Assembly (NCBI GenBank): GCA_029204225.1
Contig: CM055094.1
Location: 20,323,489-20,387,488 of the forward strand
Direction of reading: 5' to 3'
Length of the DNA: 64,000 bases
From: Diphasiastrum complanatum
Lineage: Eukaryota; Streptophyta; Lycopodiopsida; Lycopodiales; Lycopodiaceae
In this document: piece after piece, positions 1 to 10,535 of the stretch
How the letters are laid out: each line of letters starts with the position of its first letter
Numbering within the stretch: the stretch's first letter is position 1
Translations under genes and position numbers: made by a program
Notes under the pieces: generated by a model
The model's database searches: none
What the model saw: the letters and a program-made list of their open reading frames with translations, nothing else
Told to the model about the DNA's origin: nothing

Positions 1-1
1 G

Positions 2-81
2 GAAGTTATGGAAAAACTACATGATTCTAAGTATGAGCTTTTTCATCTTCTTTTGAAATCTCGTATGCATTGTGATGTGAA
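2..81. repeat. 80-bp fragment also present at 52,927-53,008
   Basis: This stretch is nearly identical, in the same orientation, to 52,927-53,008. It abuts the broken Copia pol remnant that starts at about 88. It may be coding (one frame is open in the other copy), but the product is not recognised. Confidence 0.7.
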
Positions 82-87
82 TGGGGA

Positions 88-1924
88 AGTCGACCAGTGT
101 CCAGGTCTGGTTCGTCAAAAGTGAGTTGTACTCGCTTTCCATAGCATCCTCGGAGTTAATTGCTTCGGCTAGGCTCTTTGGTTCTTTTGATGAAGTCCAA
201 AATGATTGAGGTGTATACCTCTCAGAAACGGTCCGAGTCCATGAGGATCTGCGGACGTTTGGTTGACTAGGATGCGATGATGCTTCTTCTTGAATTTCTC
301 CAGATCTGCTCGAGCTAGCTTGGTCTGGTCTGATGACAGTAACTGTCGGCTACTGGGCTTCTGTTGTTGTAGCTGCAGGTTCTGTAGAAGGAATATCAAC
401 GTTGGAAGAATCCATGCTACGTAAAATTGAATAAATGACATAGCATCATTTATCGATGGCTGTTTAAAATCATAGTATGTATGTTCTTGAAATATTACAT
501 CCCTAGAGACAAATACTACATTGGTGGATGGATCATAAACTTTATAAGCTTTATGTTCATCAAGATAGCCAATGAAAATACATTTATTTGTCTTATGATC
601 TAGCTTCTTCCTAAGCTGTTTAGGAATGTGAACAAAACATATACAACCAAATATTTTTAAATGGCTGACACTAGGCTCGTGTCCATGCCAAACTTCATAA
701 GGAGTTTTGTTGTTGACGACTTTGGTGCTAGATTTGTTCTATAAGTACCAAGCTGTGGCAGTAGCTTCTGCCCAGAACTTCGCAGGTAGATGTGATTGAT
801 GTAGCATGGATCTGGCTGAGTTGAGAAGAGTTCGATTCTTCCTTTCTGCAATCCCGTTCTGTTGAGGTGAATAGGAAGTGGTGAACCATGTAGTCGGACA
901 TCTCGTTAGAGAGATATTCGACACCACCATCAGTTCGGAGTGCCTTCACTTTTGTAGATGTTTGGGTCTCAGCCATCGCCTTGAATCTTTTGAAGCATTC
1001 AAAGGCTTCAGATTTGTGCTTAATGATCATGATTGTAGACCATCTAGAATAATCATCTATGAAAGTGATAAAATAAATTGCATCTCCTAAGGACAAAGTT
1101 AGCATTGGACCACAAAGATTGCTATGTACAAGATCCAATACATGCTTTGTTTTGATGGAATGTGATTTGGGAGACTTGCTTCTAGAGTGTTTGCCATAGA
1201 CGCATGATTCACAAAAGAAATATTTCCTATCTAATGAAGAAGGGAAATACAATCCATCAACTAAGTTATTACAACACATATAGAAAAGTGATCTTGTATT
1301 CACGTGTCCAAATTGACTATGCCACAAAATAGCATTATTGTTTACATTTTCATTAGAGATGCTAGCTAATGAAACTGAATTAGAGAGTACGTAAAGATTT
1401 TTGACTCTAGTGCATGTAGTCAGAGTGATATCTTCATCGAAGATTGTACACTGCTCAGAGGAGAAAGTAACATTGTAGCCCTCATCATTTAACTTAGATA
1501 TTGATAACAGGTTCTTTGATAGCCGAGGAACGTGGTCTTTGTTGCCATTGTTGTAAGCCATTAACAAATGTGTATCTTGCTCCTTGAATTCCGTCGCATT
1601 GGAGGAGTCTGGCTGATGCTGTTGTTGCTTCTTTGCCTTGTTGTAGATGTGAATGTGACACTCCTTGATGTTGTGATTGGCACTATTGCGCTATCTACAG
1701 AAAAGCTTCTTGCGCGATCCACTATTCTCACCTTGAGTGTGAGGCTTCTGTTGTTGCTGTTGCACTTGATTCTTGCCCTTGGAATAGTCTTTCTTCTTGG
1801 TGTACAGGGTCATGGATTTGTCTTTGATGGACAGGCCATTGGTCTTTCTTCGCATTTCTTCCTGAAGAAGATGACCGATCAGCTTTTGAAGAGTGAGGCC
1901 GGGTTGTGTGGAGATCATCACCCC
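88..1924 (-). pseudogene. Ty1/Copia gag-pol remnant A (gag tail, pre-integrase, integrase, start of reverse transcriptase)
   Basis: Read on the minus strand, a gag tail with a Gln-rich stretch and a damaged zinc-knuckle-like region lies at about 1,924-1,600. The protease segment is missing, and the next codons run into the Leu-Ser-Lys-Asn-Leu-Leu-Ser pre-integrase start (about 1,540). The His-His-Cys-Cys pre-integrase motif (H-x-H...CESC) and the integrase core with F-I-D-D-Y-S-R and R-T-D-G-G-V-E follow. The first catalytic Asp of the usual H-S-D-L-C-G-P is Asn here. A frameshift near 900 moves the P-Q-Q-N-G-I-A-E-R-K segment into another frame. The linker and the first residues of the reverse transcriptase (M-E-S-E-Y-N...W-T-L-V) end near 88, where an unrelated repeat begins. 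No LTR is attached. This is a dead fragment. The Copia assignment is firm; the exact ends are not. Confidence 0.88.
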
Positions 1925-3179
1925 TTTAGCAATCATCTTGCCATCCTTCTTGATGTTACATGTATTTGTGGCAAACTCCACAATCAAAACATTGTCAAGC
2001 AATTGCCCTACACTAAGCAAGTTCTTAGTGATACTGAAAATGTAAAGCACTCCATCAATCTTGATCTTCCTTGAAGATCCCAAGCATAAAGGTATGGATC
2101 CTATTCCTTCTATCTTATAAGCATAATTATTTGCTGTAAAAATTTATGTGATAGGTCCTTCATAGGTAGATAAGGTTGAAAAATACTCCCTCTTACTTGC
2201 CATGTGGGAGATAGCTCAACTATCTATCCACCAAGGGTCTTCACCTCTTATGCTTGAAGATGAGAAACTTGACATCATGATGAAATCTTCATGAGAGCTC
2301 TCCTCTTCCTCTTGACCAAGGTTTGCTTGACTTTGAGTTTGCTTCTTCTTGAAGCATTCCGAGGCATAGTGCCCCGTCTTGCCACAAAAGTAGCATTTGA
2401 TCTTCGACTTATCCTTCTTTGGCTTGCTCGATCTTTGACTTGGTTCTTCTTGAATGCAACACCTTTGCCTTTGGATTTTCTCTTGATCTTGATGAGAAGA
2501 GCCTTGTCATCTCCATCATTGAGGGAGAGCTTCTCCATCCTTGACTTGATGTGAGTTCTCCTACTCTCCTCGGCCATGAGGACTCCTTGGAGATCTTCAA
2601 GTGAAGGCAACTTTCTCATGATTGCATAGCCTTGCACCAAGTTAGCAAAATCCATACTTAAACCATTCAAGATTGGTTGAACAAGCTCACTTTCCTTAAT
2701 GGAATCTCCTATGTAAGCAAGCTCTTTGTTTAAGTCCTTAACTCTCAGCACATATGGATTTGATTCTTCAAGGATAGCAAACTTGAAGTATTCTTTGATT
2801 CATATATCTTTTGAAGAGTTTCCCATGATTCTTGAGCCAAGATGCAAGCACCTACCTCATTAAGAAGCTCATGAGCTACATTCATTTTATACAATGGAGA
2901 GCAACCTTGCACCTCCTTTTGTATTTTGTAGCTTCTTGAGGGTGAGTAGGCTCATCCTCTTCGCCACTCACTATATCCATTAGATCTTGTAACCCAACGG
3001 GGTTGGCTCAGTTGGTTGGCTTGGCATCCAAAGTTTCTTTGGTCCCAGGTTCGAGCCTCCCCTTGGAAACCAAGAAGCATTAGATCTTGTAAAATAAGGA
3101 TTGATTCCATTCTTAGCTTCAAAATCAAATAATTAGAAGCATTCAATCTATCATGTGAATCCAAAAGATATGCATTCAT
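1925..3179 (-). pseudogene. Ty1/Copia gag-protease remnant B
   Basis: This is a second Copia family, read on the minus strand. The N-terminal gag begins with ATG at 3,179 (R-L-N-A-S-N-Y). It is followed by the UBN2-type segment at 2,751-2,560 (L-N-G-L-S-M-D-F-A-N-L-V-Q-G-Y) and a CCHC zinc knuckle near 2,400. The latter sits in a shifted frame after a Lys-rich linker. The protease region (W-W-I-D-S) lies near 2,230; its catalytic D-S-G-A-S is ruined by a stop. The pre-integrase start (S-I-T-K-N-L-L-S-V-G-Q-L-L) is at 2,060-1,950. The sequence then passes directly into remnant A. Family B recurs at 20.4-21.9, 48.3-49.2, 51.9-52.2 and 55.4-56.8 kb. A SINE splits the gag at 2,993-3,077. Several stops and frameshifts show it is inactive. 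Confidence 0.88.
2993..3077 (+). mobile_element. tRNA-derived SINE-like insertion, 85 bp
   Basis: An 85-bp body is flanked by a 15-bp direct repeat CATTAGATCTTGTAA (2,978-2,992 and 3,078-3,092). It interrupts the Copia-B gag. The uninterrupted gag copy near 48,747-48,772 gives the empty site. The body contains a perfect RNA polymerase III A box, TGGCTCAGTTGG (3,004-3,015), and a B box GGTTCGAGCCT (3,048-3,058) that matches 10 of 11 consensus positions. The boxes are spaced as in a tRNA gene. No 3' poly(A) or simple-repeat tail is seen, so it is either a very short SINE or a 5' tRNA-like head without its body. It is not a functional tRNA because no acceptor-stem pairing is evident. Confidence 0.82.
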
Positions 3180-3182
3180 TGA

Positions 3183-3540
3183 TCTCGACTTAACAAGGAT
3201 ATAGGATTGACCTAACCTGAACCAAAAGGAATCATATGCACATAAATATGCCTCTTCAAATCATTCCTACAAGATCAGTTGAATCATCATGCAATAATCA
3301 ATCCAAATATCTCACAAATCAAGCAAAATTGAACACAATCTTGACTAGAATTGCATTCACTTGATGAGCACTTGTCAAAAACTTTGGGCTGACCCTAAAA
3401 TTTAATTTCTAAGATCTCAATAAGTCTAAGAACTAACTATTATAGTACCAAAGATGAGGATCTACCTTCCTTTTGATTGATTGAAAACTACGTTGCAGAC
3501 CTACGTGGTAGACCTATGTCCCTTTGTGTGAATATTTCCT
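3183..3540 (-). repeat. Copia-B upstream leader
   Basis: This noncoding stretch precedes the Copia-B gag on the minus strand. The same block occurs at 20,381-20,765 (+), 48,280-48,656 (+) and 56,480-56,830 (-), always upstream of family B. It is probably the untranslated leader between LTR and gag. No clear tRNA-primer site was found in it. Confidence 0.6.
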
Positions 3541-4140
3541 GGATCCAAACATCTAGTGTGTGGCTATTAGGCTAGAGATAGCATGATATATTAATCTCAA
3601 CATCAATTGGAGCGAGCTTCCGATCCACTTGAACACGAAACTTACAAGATTATTTGCTTCATGATGTAAATGTGAATCCAACTTATCAACAGTGTGATTC
3701 CCTAGTGCACAATGTACCACTATCATCACGTGGTAGAAAGTGATTCACTTTTGTGCATATGTTCCATAGAGATGTGAGACACTTTACCGCAAATAGGCTT
3801 GAAAAAATTGGAAGGTAATTTGGTTGTACAAGAAGCAAGCGTTAAAGATTGTGCTCTCTTTCTCTTACCTTATATGGTGCAAAAAAGCTACTAGAATATC
3901 GAACCAATAATATCACAAGCTACATTCATATGTGCTAAGATAACACAAAAGTGCAGCACAATTTGCTTATAATAGGCTACTTGCAAATGATCATAATCAT
4001 GGTGAGCTGCAAACTCGATCTTTGCCATTACAAATTAGCCTACACTTGGTATAAATAGCATCATTTCCACCAAAAAGAAGCTTTCAGAGGAAGTTGATTT
4101 GTAGAAAAACTAGAACTTCAACCTCATAAAACTCTTTAAG
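3541..4140 (+). promoter_or_regulatory. repeat block with TATA box upstream of the ORF-M module
   Basis: TATAAATA lies at 4,050-4,057 in the context CTTGGTATAAATAGCATC. The block recurs with its TATA box at 57,790-58,140 (+) and, inverted, at 47,700-48,300. Each time it precedes the same downstream block and ORF-M, which makes a transcription start just downstream plausible. Nothing coding is seen in it. Confidence 0.5.
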
Positions 4141-4578
4141 AATCTAGGTCCTTAATTTTCTCATTTGGTGTAGCTATGTATGTAAGCAAATGTTGCAGAA
4201 CATTACAAAAAGTCACAATATCATGCTTTACGACCATGCTGCCATGCATGCTTTTTAGGAAATGAAAACAAACTCTGATGGGAGAAGATTTGACGCTGGC
4301 ACTTTCTTCTTCAGGCATGGAAATGGAATTCAGAAACTTTGAAAAGCTATAGCTTCAAAGGATCGATTTTCCATCTTTTAGTGGCTATCTATCATTTGCT
4401 ACGACCGTGCTTGATTACTCCTTCGCATCCTTGGACACCATCTACATACATCCACCATGGATCCGGAGCGCCATCATCATCCATTTTCAAAAACCCTAAG
4501 CTGCCGAGATCTGCTACATTACACAAAAATCATCACATCTAGCACGAGCTAAATGCTGAGGGGTAGTGCTACTGGAGC
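4141..4578 (+). repeat. leader block upstream of ORF-M (block k)
   Basis: This moderately conserved block also occurs at 15,240-15,620, 18,120-18,510, 47,270-47,700 (inverted), 50,216-50,580, 52,228-52,460 and 58,141-58,520. Short open frames are present, but copies differ by stops, so I treat it as leader rather than gene. In this copy the segment that normally lies between block k and the C-terminal half of ORF-M is deleted. Confidence 0.6.
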
Positions 4579-5082
4579 TTGTCAAAACCACACATTCGCC
4601 ACCGACCTCGATTGCGAGACCACTTCATGCTAGCAGATAAAAGCGTGGGAGACTCCCTCAGAACCAGCCAAGAATACCAACTCTACTTCCAGGCCTATTG
4701 CAACAGATTCCATGCAAACGGCTTCTCAAAAGAGAAAGAGTTGCTTCTCTCCACAAGGGCCAACTACAAAGTCGGCCTAGTGAAGCTTACATCGAGAAAG
4801 ACACCCTCGATACAAGCGAAGCATCATGCTTCATCAGATGAAACAGACTCGAATGATATGGATTTTACATTCGAGGAGTTCCATGGCCCAAAAGGGCTGT
4901 CTAAGAAATGCCATGTAAGAGAGAGAAAATCGTCGAATTTTAAAACTCCGACCGAGTTTTTGGTCTGCCCGCACAACTCCGATGACTTGACCTCACTAGT
5001 AATGTATGTAGTTAACTGGAAGTTGGGTAGTCGCAACGCGTGGGATCCATACTTCAAGATTCTATTTTCTACCATTAACTAA
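4579..5082 (+). pseudogene. ORF-M, 5'-deleted copy (unrecognised repeat-borne protein)
   Basis: A 167-codon open frame begins inside the ORF-M sequence at the R-P-R-L-R-D-H motif. It carries the conserved Q-E-Y-Q-L-Y-F-Q-A-Y-C-N-R-F-H segment, then an acidic Ser/Asp-rich stretch. Compared with the 59.6-60.0 kb copy, the N-terminal two thirds are missing and about 120 bp are added at 4,862-4,984. I do not recognise the family: there is no transposase, RT or zinc-finger motif. Its recurrence in at least five places marks it as repeat-borne. Confidence 0.5.
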
Positions 5083-5555
5083 CATGACTTCTCATGTAAT
5101 TGCAAATTGTATTGCACATCAAAGTTTTCTTTCCATCTACTAAACCGTTTACCTCAAAGAAAAATAGTCTTATCGATCTGCAAATCATGGCAAGAAACTT
5201 TGAATATTTTGGAACACAATGAGCGCCAACATGAATCTAAATTTTTGAAATTCAGAAAATACGGAGTGTGTTGGATCAAATGGAGCAGCAAGGTTATCTC
5301 AAACTTTTGCAGTTCAAAAATTTGCAATTTCAACACACATCTATTGAAAAAATATTTTGCTTATTTTGCTCATAACTGCAAAGCTTTGATTTTGCATATA
5401 AAGCAAGAAACATGGAGTGTGATGGATCAAAAAGAGCGCCAAGGTCATTTCAAACTTTTCCAATTAATTTTTTTTTATAATTAAGACAAGTTTTAATAGC
5501 TTACAAGATATATAACAAGTGGGTTTTCTACTAGATTAATCTATCGATTGTTAAG
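5083..5555 (+). repeat. AT-rich block between ORF-M and gene G (block n)
   Basis: The same block lies at 60,001-60,517 (+) and 45,166-45,830 (-). It contains imperfect internal copies of a GGATCAAAxxGAGCGxCAAGG-like unit near 5,270 and 5,420. No supported gene. Confidence 0.5.
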
Positions 5556-7261
5556 ATGTCTAAATATCATCTCCATATTGATCTTCCCACAGAATATGCT
5601 CCACTGTCGAGAAAAAATCTGAAAGGATCCACCTTACCAGCTCACCAAAGGACGAAAGACAGGAAACAATGTGATCTATGAGTTGATGGAAGTTTGTATC
5701 CAATCGATCCAAGCTCAATGCAACATCCAAATTTTAGATCGGTCACACAACTCATACTGTTTTTGTGTGAAGGACACAATGGTCTATTGGGTTATTTTGA
5801 AAGATTGAAAAGTTATGGCATTAGTAATTCAATGAAAAAAATCCACTATTTGGAAAATATGTTGAATGGCTTGCTTACTGACTACCGAGAAAAAGAAACT
5901 TTTTTTTGCAAACAAAAAAAGAAAATGAAATCTTGAAGATAGATAATTCTCGTTTGCAAGATATTATATTAAACCTCAACCGAGGAACTGACAATATGAA
6001 ACTAATTGTACAAACATTGTGTACCTCATATTGTCAAATTAATGTAGAAGAAAACCCATTACGAAAGAAAATACTGAACAATAAGCGAAAAAGAGTTATT
6101 TTAAAAAGTATTGATGAGCTCTCAACAAGTGGGGGTCAACGGACAAAAAGAATATATCCTTTCAAGTAAGATTATGTTTTAAAATATTCATGTGTCTTGT
6201 TTCATCTAGCACATCAATGGTTGTGAATTGTTTTTTTTCTAAATCTTATTTTTGTTTTGCAGAGCAGCTTTAGTCACCAATGAAAATCCGAAAGACAAGG
6301 ACATGATTGGAAAGTCTTTGAGTGCAGTACTTATAGCCCAGTCAACGACGAGTCTACTTGGAAATCAACGATAGTCTCGAATCAAGTCCAAGATTGCAGA
6401 GGCCCCTATGGGCGAAGTCGGCAAGATCATTGACCGAAAATTGATACAAGGAGCATGTGATTATTCTGGTTTTAGCAGGGATGCATATGACACAATGTTT
6501 AAAATTATCAAAGAGGCATTTGGACAAGTACATATAAAACAATTTTCTATTCCTCGACCCTTTCAAATCAAATTAGAGAGGGATGTGTTAAACAGGGGTT
6601 TGCAAAACATCATTGGTATTTCTTACCATATCAATGAAATTTATAACTCAAAACATGGCACTTTGTCATATGATTCTACCAACAATATGTTTGTAGATCT
6701 GAATCATTTATAGAGATTTATTGTAAAGTTTTATTGAATCACAAACGAAATTGTTGAAAAATTGATATTAGTTCTCCAAGTTCGATGAATCAGAAGTAAT
6801 AAAGGGACAAAAGTTGGAAAATGTTAATGTTACACTTCTGAATGGAACATTAAGCAATACGATAAACTCGGAGAGTCTTAATTTCATTGTGCAGTCCGAA
6901 ATAATATTTGGTGGTTGGCAGCTTTCCAGGTTTAAATCTATTCTATTGAGTACTAGCAACTAATTCATTTCAAGAATTAACGGTTTTGTGTTTTAAGCTA
7001 AAATTGTTTTGTTATCATAGGTCTGAGTTCAATTCTCTTCAAATAGTTCATGATTTTGTGTTTCAAACATGTTTAAAAGAAGATCATGAAATTCAATTTT
7101 GGATTTTTAGTAAAATAGAATATCCACAGATAATTAAGAATCAGATGAGCGACACACCACTCAATGTTCCTAGAATAGGTGATTTTAAGGTGGAATGGTA
7201 TTTGGTTCACACACCAAGAGCTACATGGAGTGAAAATCCAAAACTTACCGAAATGTTTTAA
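5556..7261 (+). pseudogene. gene G, multi-exon gene of unknown function, decayed
   Basis: The most complete copy in the window. From ATG 5,556 the frame runs past an in-frame TGA (5,679-5,681) and then a one-base shift in a T8 run near 5,900. A Lys/Glu-rich, heptad-like segment follows to 6,167. A GT-AG intron is clear at 6,168-6,261 (TTCAAGTAAG ... TTTTGCAG). The next exon has a stop at the TAG near 6,373, then a 101-codon stretch to 6,712 with a D-Y-S-G-F-S-R-D-A-Y-D motif. A further pair of exons (about 6,760-6,930 and 7,021-7,261, separated by a possible GT-AG intron ending ATCATAG) encodes an acidic, then aromatic-rich C-terminus. Other copies keep only the last exon(s) (28.6, 35.1, 44.9 and 60.7 kb). 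No family recognised. Intron structure indicates an originally host-type nuclear gene carried inside the repeat. Confidence 0.55.
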
Positions 7262-7329
7262 CTGATCAAACAACATTTATATAGCTAAAACCAATAAAAC
7301 CCAAGCCGTACACTCGTCGATCCAACAGC

Positions 7330-7740
7330 GGATCAGATCTATGGCGCGTAATACAACCGTCCACACGTGTGAGACCTCACGTGCTACAATACATGTCAAT
7401 CTGCCATTCGGCCACGTGCCCACACGTGCGAGCTAAGACGTGCCAGAACACACGTCACCAAACCATTCGACCACATGGCCACATGTGCAAGTTTCACACA
7501 TGCGGATACAAAAGTGTGGTCCCACACGTCAAGTACTGATTGGGCCACGTGACCACACGTGCGAGCCGATACGTGCAAAAACACATGTCACTGATCCATT
7601 CGGCCACGTGTCCCCACATGGGATCCCACCCGTGTTGATCCAGACGTGCAGTTTCACACATGCGTATACAAACATGTGGTTCCACATGTCAGCTACTGAC
7701 TGGGCCACGTGTCACTGGGATTTACACGTGCCAACTTTTT
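7330..7740 (+). promoter_or_regulatory. G-box (CACGTG) array upstream of the H3-like gene
   Basis: Nine CACGTG palindromes occur in about 400 bp, together with many ACGTG/CATGTG variants in short, irregular repeats built on GGCCACGTGxCC and CACACGTG. CACGTG is the core recognised by plant bZIP (ABRE-type) and bHLH/PIF factors. The array ends just before TATATAAG at 7,746 and the H3-like ATG at 8,081. The same order is kept at 28.2, 34.7 and 44.7 kb (inverted). Confidence 0.65.
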
Positions 7741-8080
7741 TCTCCTATATAAGTCCATTCGCAAGGATTGTATAGGTTTTCGCGTAATTTGCTGTCATGT
7801 TTGACTGCTTCCATATGACCTACATTCGTGATATCGCCATCATGAGAGCGACCTCGTCCCCAGGCCTATTCCTTAAACCCTCTCACGTCGTAGCGATATC
7901 AGCCTGACTTTCCGAGTATCGCCATCATGCAAGTCCCTGCCTCTCCCCGCCTGTCTTTGCCACTCTCTCGCGTTGTAGCGATATCACTCTTAGAGTTCTT
8001 AGTGTCGCCATTACGCGATATAATTTAGCTCTCTCTTATGCTGTATCTTTGTCCTCGCATGGTATAGATATCCGGCCTCA
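7741..8080 (+). promoter_or_regulatory. TATA box and GATATC-repeat leader of the H3-like gene
   Basis: TATATAAG lies at 7,746-7,753. Downstream, about three units of a ~75-85-bp repeat contain GCGATATCA and TATCGCCATCATG motifs (about 7,830-8,030). The corresponding leader in the 27.9 kb copy has TATAAATA about 20 bp before the ATG; here that site is mutated to TATAGATA. Confidence 0.5.
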
Positions 8081-8537
8081 ATGGCTCGGACGAAGCAAAC
8101 TGCTAGGCTTACCCATTTTCTTCAACCGTCCCATCCCCAGACATCTGAACCCATACGTCTGCAAAGACACGGAAGACCTCGCCTCCATGGTTGAGGGACA
8201 TCAGGGCCTTACAGAGGTACACCAAACTTGTGATCCTGAAAGCAGCCTTGTACCGGGCTGTGAGGGAGGTTACAAAGATATGACCACGCATCTGCCCTAT
8301 GCAGTGAGGTGGAATATCACTACATTGGAGGCCCTCCATATTGCATACGAGGACTTCCAGACAAAATTGTTTGAGGATTCGATGCAGTGTTCCATTCATG
8401 GCAAGAGGGTGACACTGATGCCCAAGGACATGCTTCTTGTCATGAGGTTTCGAAACACCTATGACAGCGGTATGCCACATGGTAAATCATGCAGGCTTGA
8501 GGGTTGCCATGTGGCAAGCCATGTAGGCCTACCATAA
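8081..8537 (+). pseudogene. histone H3/CENH3-like gene, frameshifted copy
   Basis: It begins with M-A-R-T-K-Q-T-A-R, identical to the H3 N-terminus, then leaves the H3 tail (Leu-Thr instead of Lys9-Ser10). A one-base deletion near 8,190 gives a stop soon after. A second indel near 8,275 brings back the frame of the fold helices (Y-A-V-R-W...L-F-E-D-S-M...K-R-V-T-L-M-P-K-D). The tail after that is encoded by satellite sequence. It is a broken copy of the gene open at 27,419-27,877, with the same upstream G-box array. Confidence 0.85.
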
Positions 8538-9217
8538 CCTTGTATGTCAAGCCAACTGGGCCCTGTGCCACGTAGGCTTGAGTGGACCTATAGATCTATA
8601 TATATATATATAGGTGGGCTCAAAAATTGCCACTTGGCAACCCATACAGGCCTACTATAGGCTTGCATGGCAGGGCACATAGGCATGGCATATTTCTGAT
8701 GCTTCCCACGTAAGCATGTCACAGGCTACCGCATAGGCTTGCCATAGGCTTGTGTGGCAAGCAAACCAAGCTCTGCCATGTAGGCTTGAGTGGAGCTAGA
8801 GAGAGAGAGCTGGGGCTCCCAAGTTGCCATGTGGCAAGCCATGTAGGCATGTCATGAGATAAACCATAGGCTTGCATGGTAGGCCACATAGGCATGGCAT
8901 ATTTCTGATGCTTCCCACATAAGCATGTCGCAGGCTACCACATAGGCTTGCCATAGGCTTGTGTGGCAAGCCAGCCAAGCTCTGCCATGTAGGCTTGAGT
9001 GGAGCTAGAGAGAGAGAGCTGGGGCTCCCAAGTTGCCATGTGGCAAGCCATGTAGGCCTATCATAGGCTTTCGTGGTAGGTCATATAGGCATGACATAGG
9101 CTTGATGCTAGTATGTTCATGCTGGTATGTTGCAGTCTATCATATAGGCTTGACATAGGCTTGTGTGGCAAGCCAACTAAGCTATAACACGTGGGTCTGC
9201 CATGTAGGCTTGAGTGG

Positions 9218-9220
<3 letters not shown>
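8538..9220 (+). repeat. CATAGGCTTG/CCATGTAGGC-rich satellite, ~210-bp units
   Basis: Two near-perfect units of about 210 bp (landmark TAGGCTTGAGTGGAGCTAG at about 8,782 and 8,991) plus diverged partial units are built from short motifs such as GCCATAGGCTTGTGTGGCAAG. A short (TA)n tract lies near 8,595. The same satellite follows every H3-like copy (26.8-27.4, 33.2-33.9, 43.6-44.4 kb) and stands alone at 61.4-61.8 kb. Open frames through it are by-products of the repeat. Confidence 0.85.

Positions 9221-9265
<45 letters not shown>
9221..9265. repeat. (GA)n microsatellite, 45 bp
   Basis: Pure GA repeat. The orthologous tract in the other copies of the unit is 69, 160 and 75 bp long. Confidence 0.95.
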
Positions 9266-9267
<2 letters not shown>

Positions 9268-9816
9268 TTAGTGAGGAGTCACACATGAACTACTTCCCTG
9301 TGGTATGGCCTAGCATCAACGTTGAAAAAACTATCTGATGGAGATAAGAAGGGTCCCAAGCAAATTTCAAATGAGAATCTTGCAGAGAAAGTATAGAAAC
9401 CACAGTTGGCGAGGGATCCCAAAGAATCGAACTTGAGTGTACAAGCCCAACAAAAGTGCACACACCAACTCCCCTCACATGGGAAGATCGTTAAATTTGA
9501 ATTTGAATAAAAATCATTGAAATTTTTGTAGATCGATGTTTAATAAAATCATACATATTATAATCTTCACACGTGTGGAATCAAGATCTACAATTAAAAC
9601 AACATTCTACACATAGAAAACCAAGATAGAGAAAATCACATGAGATGGACATAAGAGATGAATTCTCCAGAAAGAAAGAAACTTTCATGATTATTTCTCC
9701 ACTTAGGTACAACTATTTATAGCTTCCAAAATGTCATTTGGCCACTTGCCCCAAACTTGACCTCATTTGGAAACTTCTAGATACTTTATCAAAAACCTAG
9801 AAAATCTAGTCTAGAT
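9266..9816 (-). repeat. block e with TATA-like site, outside the 240-bp array
   Basis: Minus-strand copy of the block at 26.13-26.69 kb. It contains one arm of the ~100-bp inverted repeat (about 9,412-9,520) and a CTATAAATAG-type TATA (reverse-complemented near 9,715). No supported ORF. Confidence 0.55.
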
Positions 9817-10535
9817 GCAATGTACCAAAATTAGCCAATTAGAATGGGTCCAAACTCGACCTCATCCACTAATCTACTTGCCAAAGGTAATTAAACCACT
9901 ATTTAGGCCCTTATTAACAAATATGAAACTAACTCGAAGTTGAGATTCATTTTGGCCTCCAAAATTGCCAAATGAAAAACCAAACTAGTTGACAATTTTT
10001 CACACCATGTCCTCTAGCATCTCCATTGATGAATACAATTATAAGTTTTTGAAAGCAATGTACCAAAATTTAGCCAATTAGAATGGGTCCAGACTCGACC
10101 TCATCCACTTATCTACTTGCCAGAGGTAGTTAAACCACTATTTAGGCCCTTATTAACAAATATGAAACTAACTCGAAGTTGAGATTCATTTTGGCCTCCA
10201 AAATTGCCAAATGAAAAACCAAACTAGTTGACAATTTTTCACACCATGTCCTCTAGCATCTCCATTGATGAATACAATTATAAGTTTTTGAAAGCAATGT
10301 ACCAAAATTAGCCAATTAGAATGGGTCCAAACTCGACCTCATCCACTTATCTACTTGCCAGAGGTAGTTAAACCACTATTTAGGCCCTTATTAACAAATA
10401 TGAAACTAACTCGAAGTTGAGATTCATTTTCGCCTCCAAAATTGCCAAATAAAAAACCAAACTAGTTGACAATTTTTCACACCATGTCCTCTAGACATCT
10501 CCATTGATGAATACAATTTATAAGTTTTTGAAAGC
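9817..10535 (-). repeat. tandem array, 3 copies of a ~239-bp unit
   Basis: Landmark GCAATGTACC/GCAATT occurs at 9,817, 10,055, 10,294 and about 10,532, a period of 238-239 bp. Units are nearly identical. The same unit is present in 5 copies at 24.9 kb and 2 copies at 31.95 and 37.07 kb, in inverse orientation. Confidence 0.95.

Noticed and set aside
2993-3077. Functional tRNA gene
   Set aside because: A and B boxes are present, but no acceptor stem or anticodon-arm pairing is evident, and target duplications show a SINE-type insertion.
7396-7685. His/Cys/Trp-rich frames over the G-box arrays
   Set aside because: They arise from CACGTG/CACATG repeats on both strands and are not conserved as proteins among copies.
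8109-8480. 123-codon frame antisense to the H3-like gene
   Set aside because: It is a shadow frame of the histone-like sequence; the sense strand has the recognisable fold motifs.
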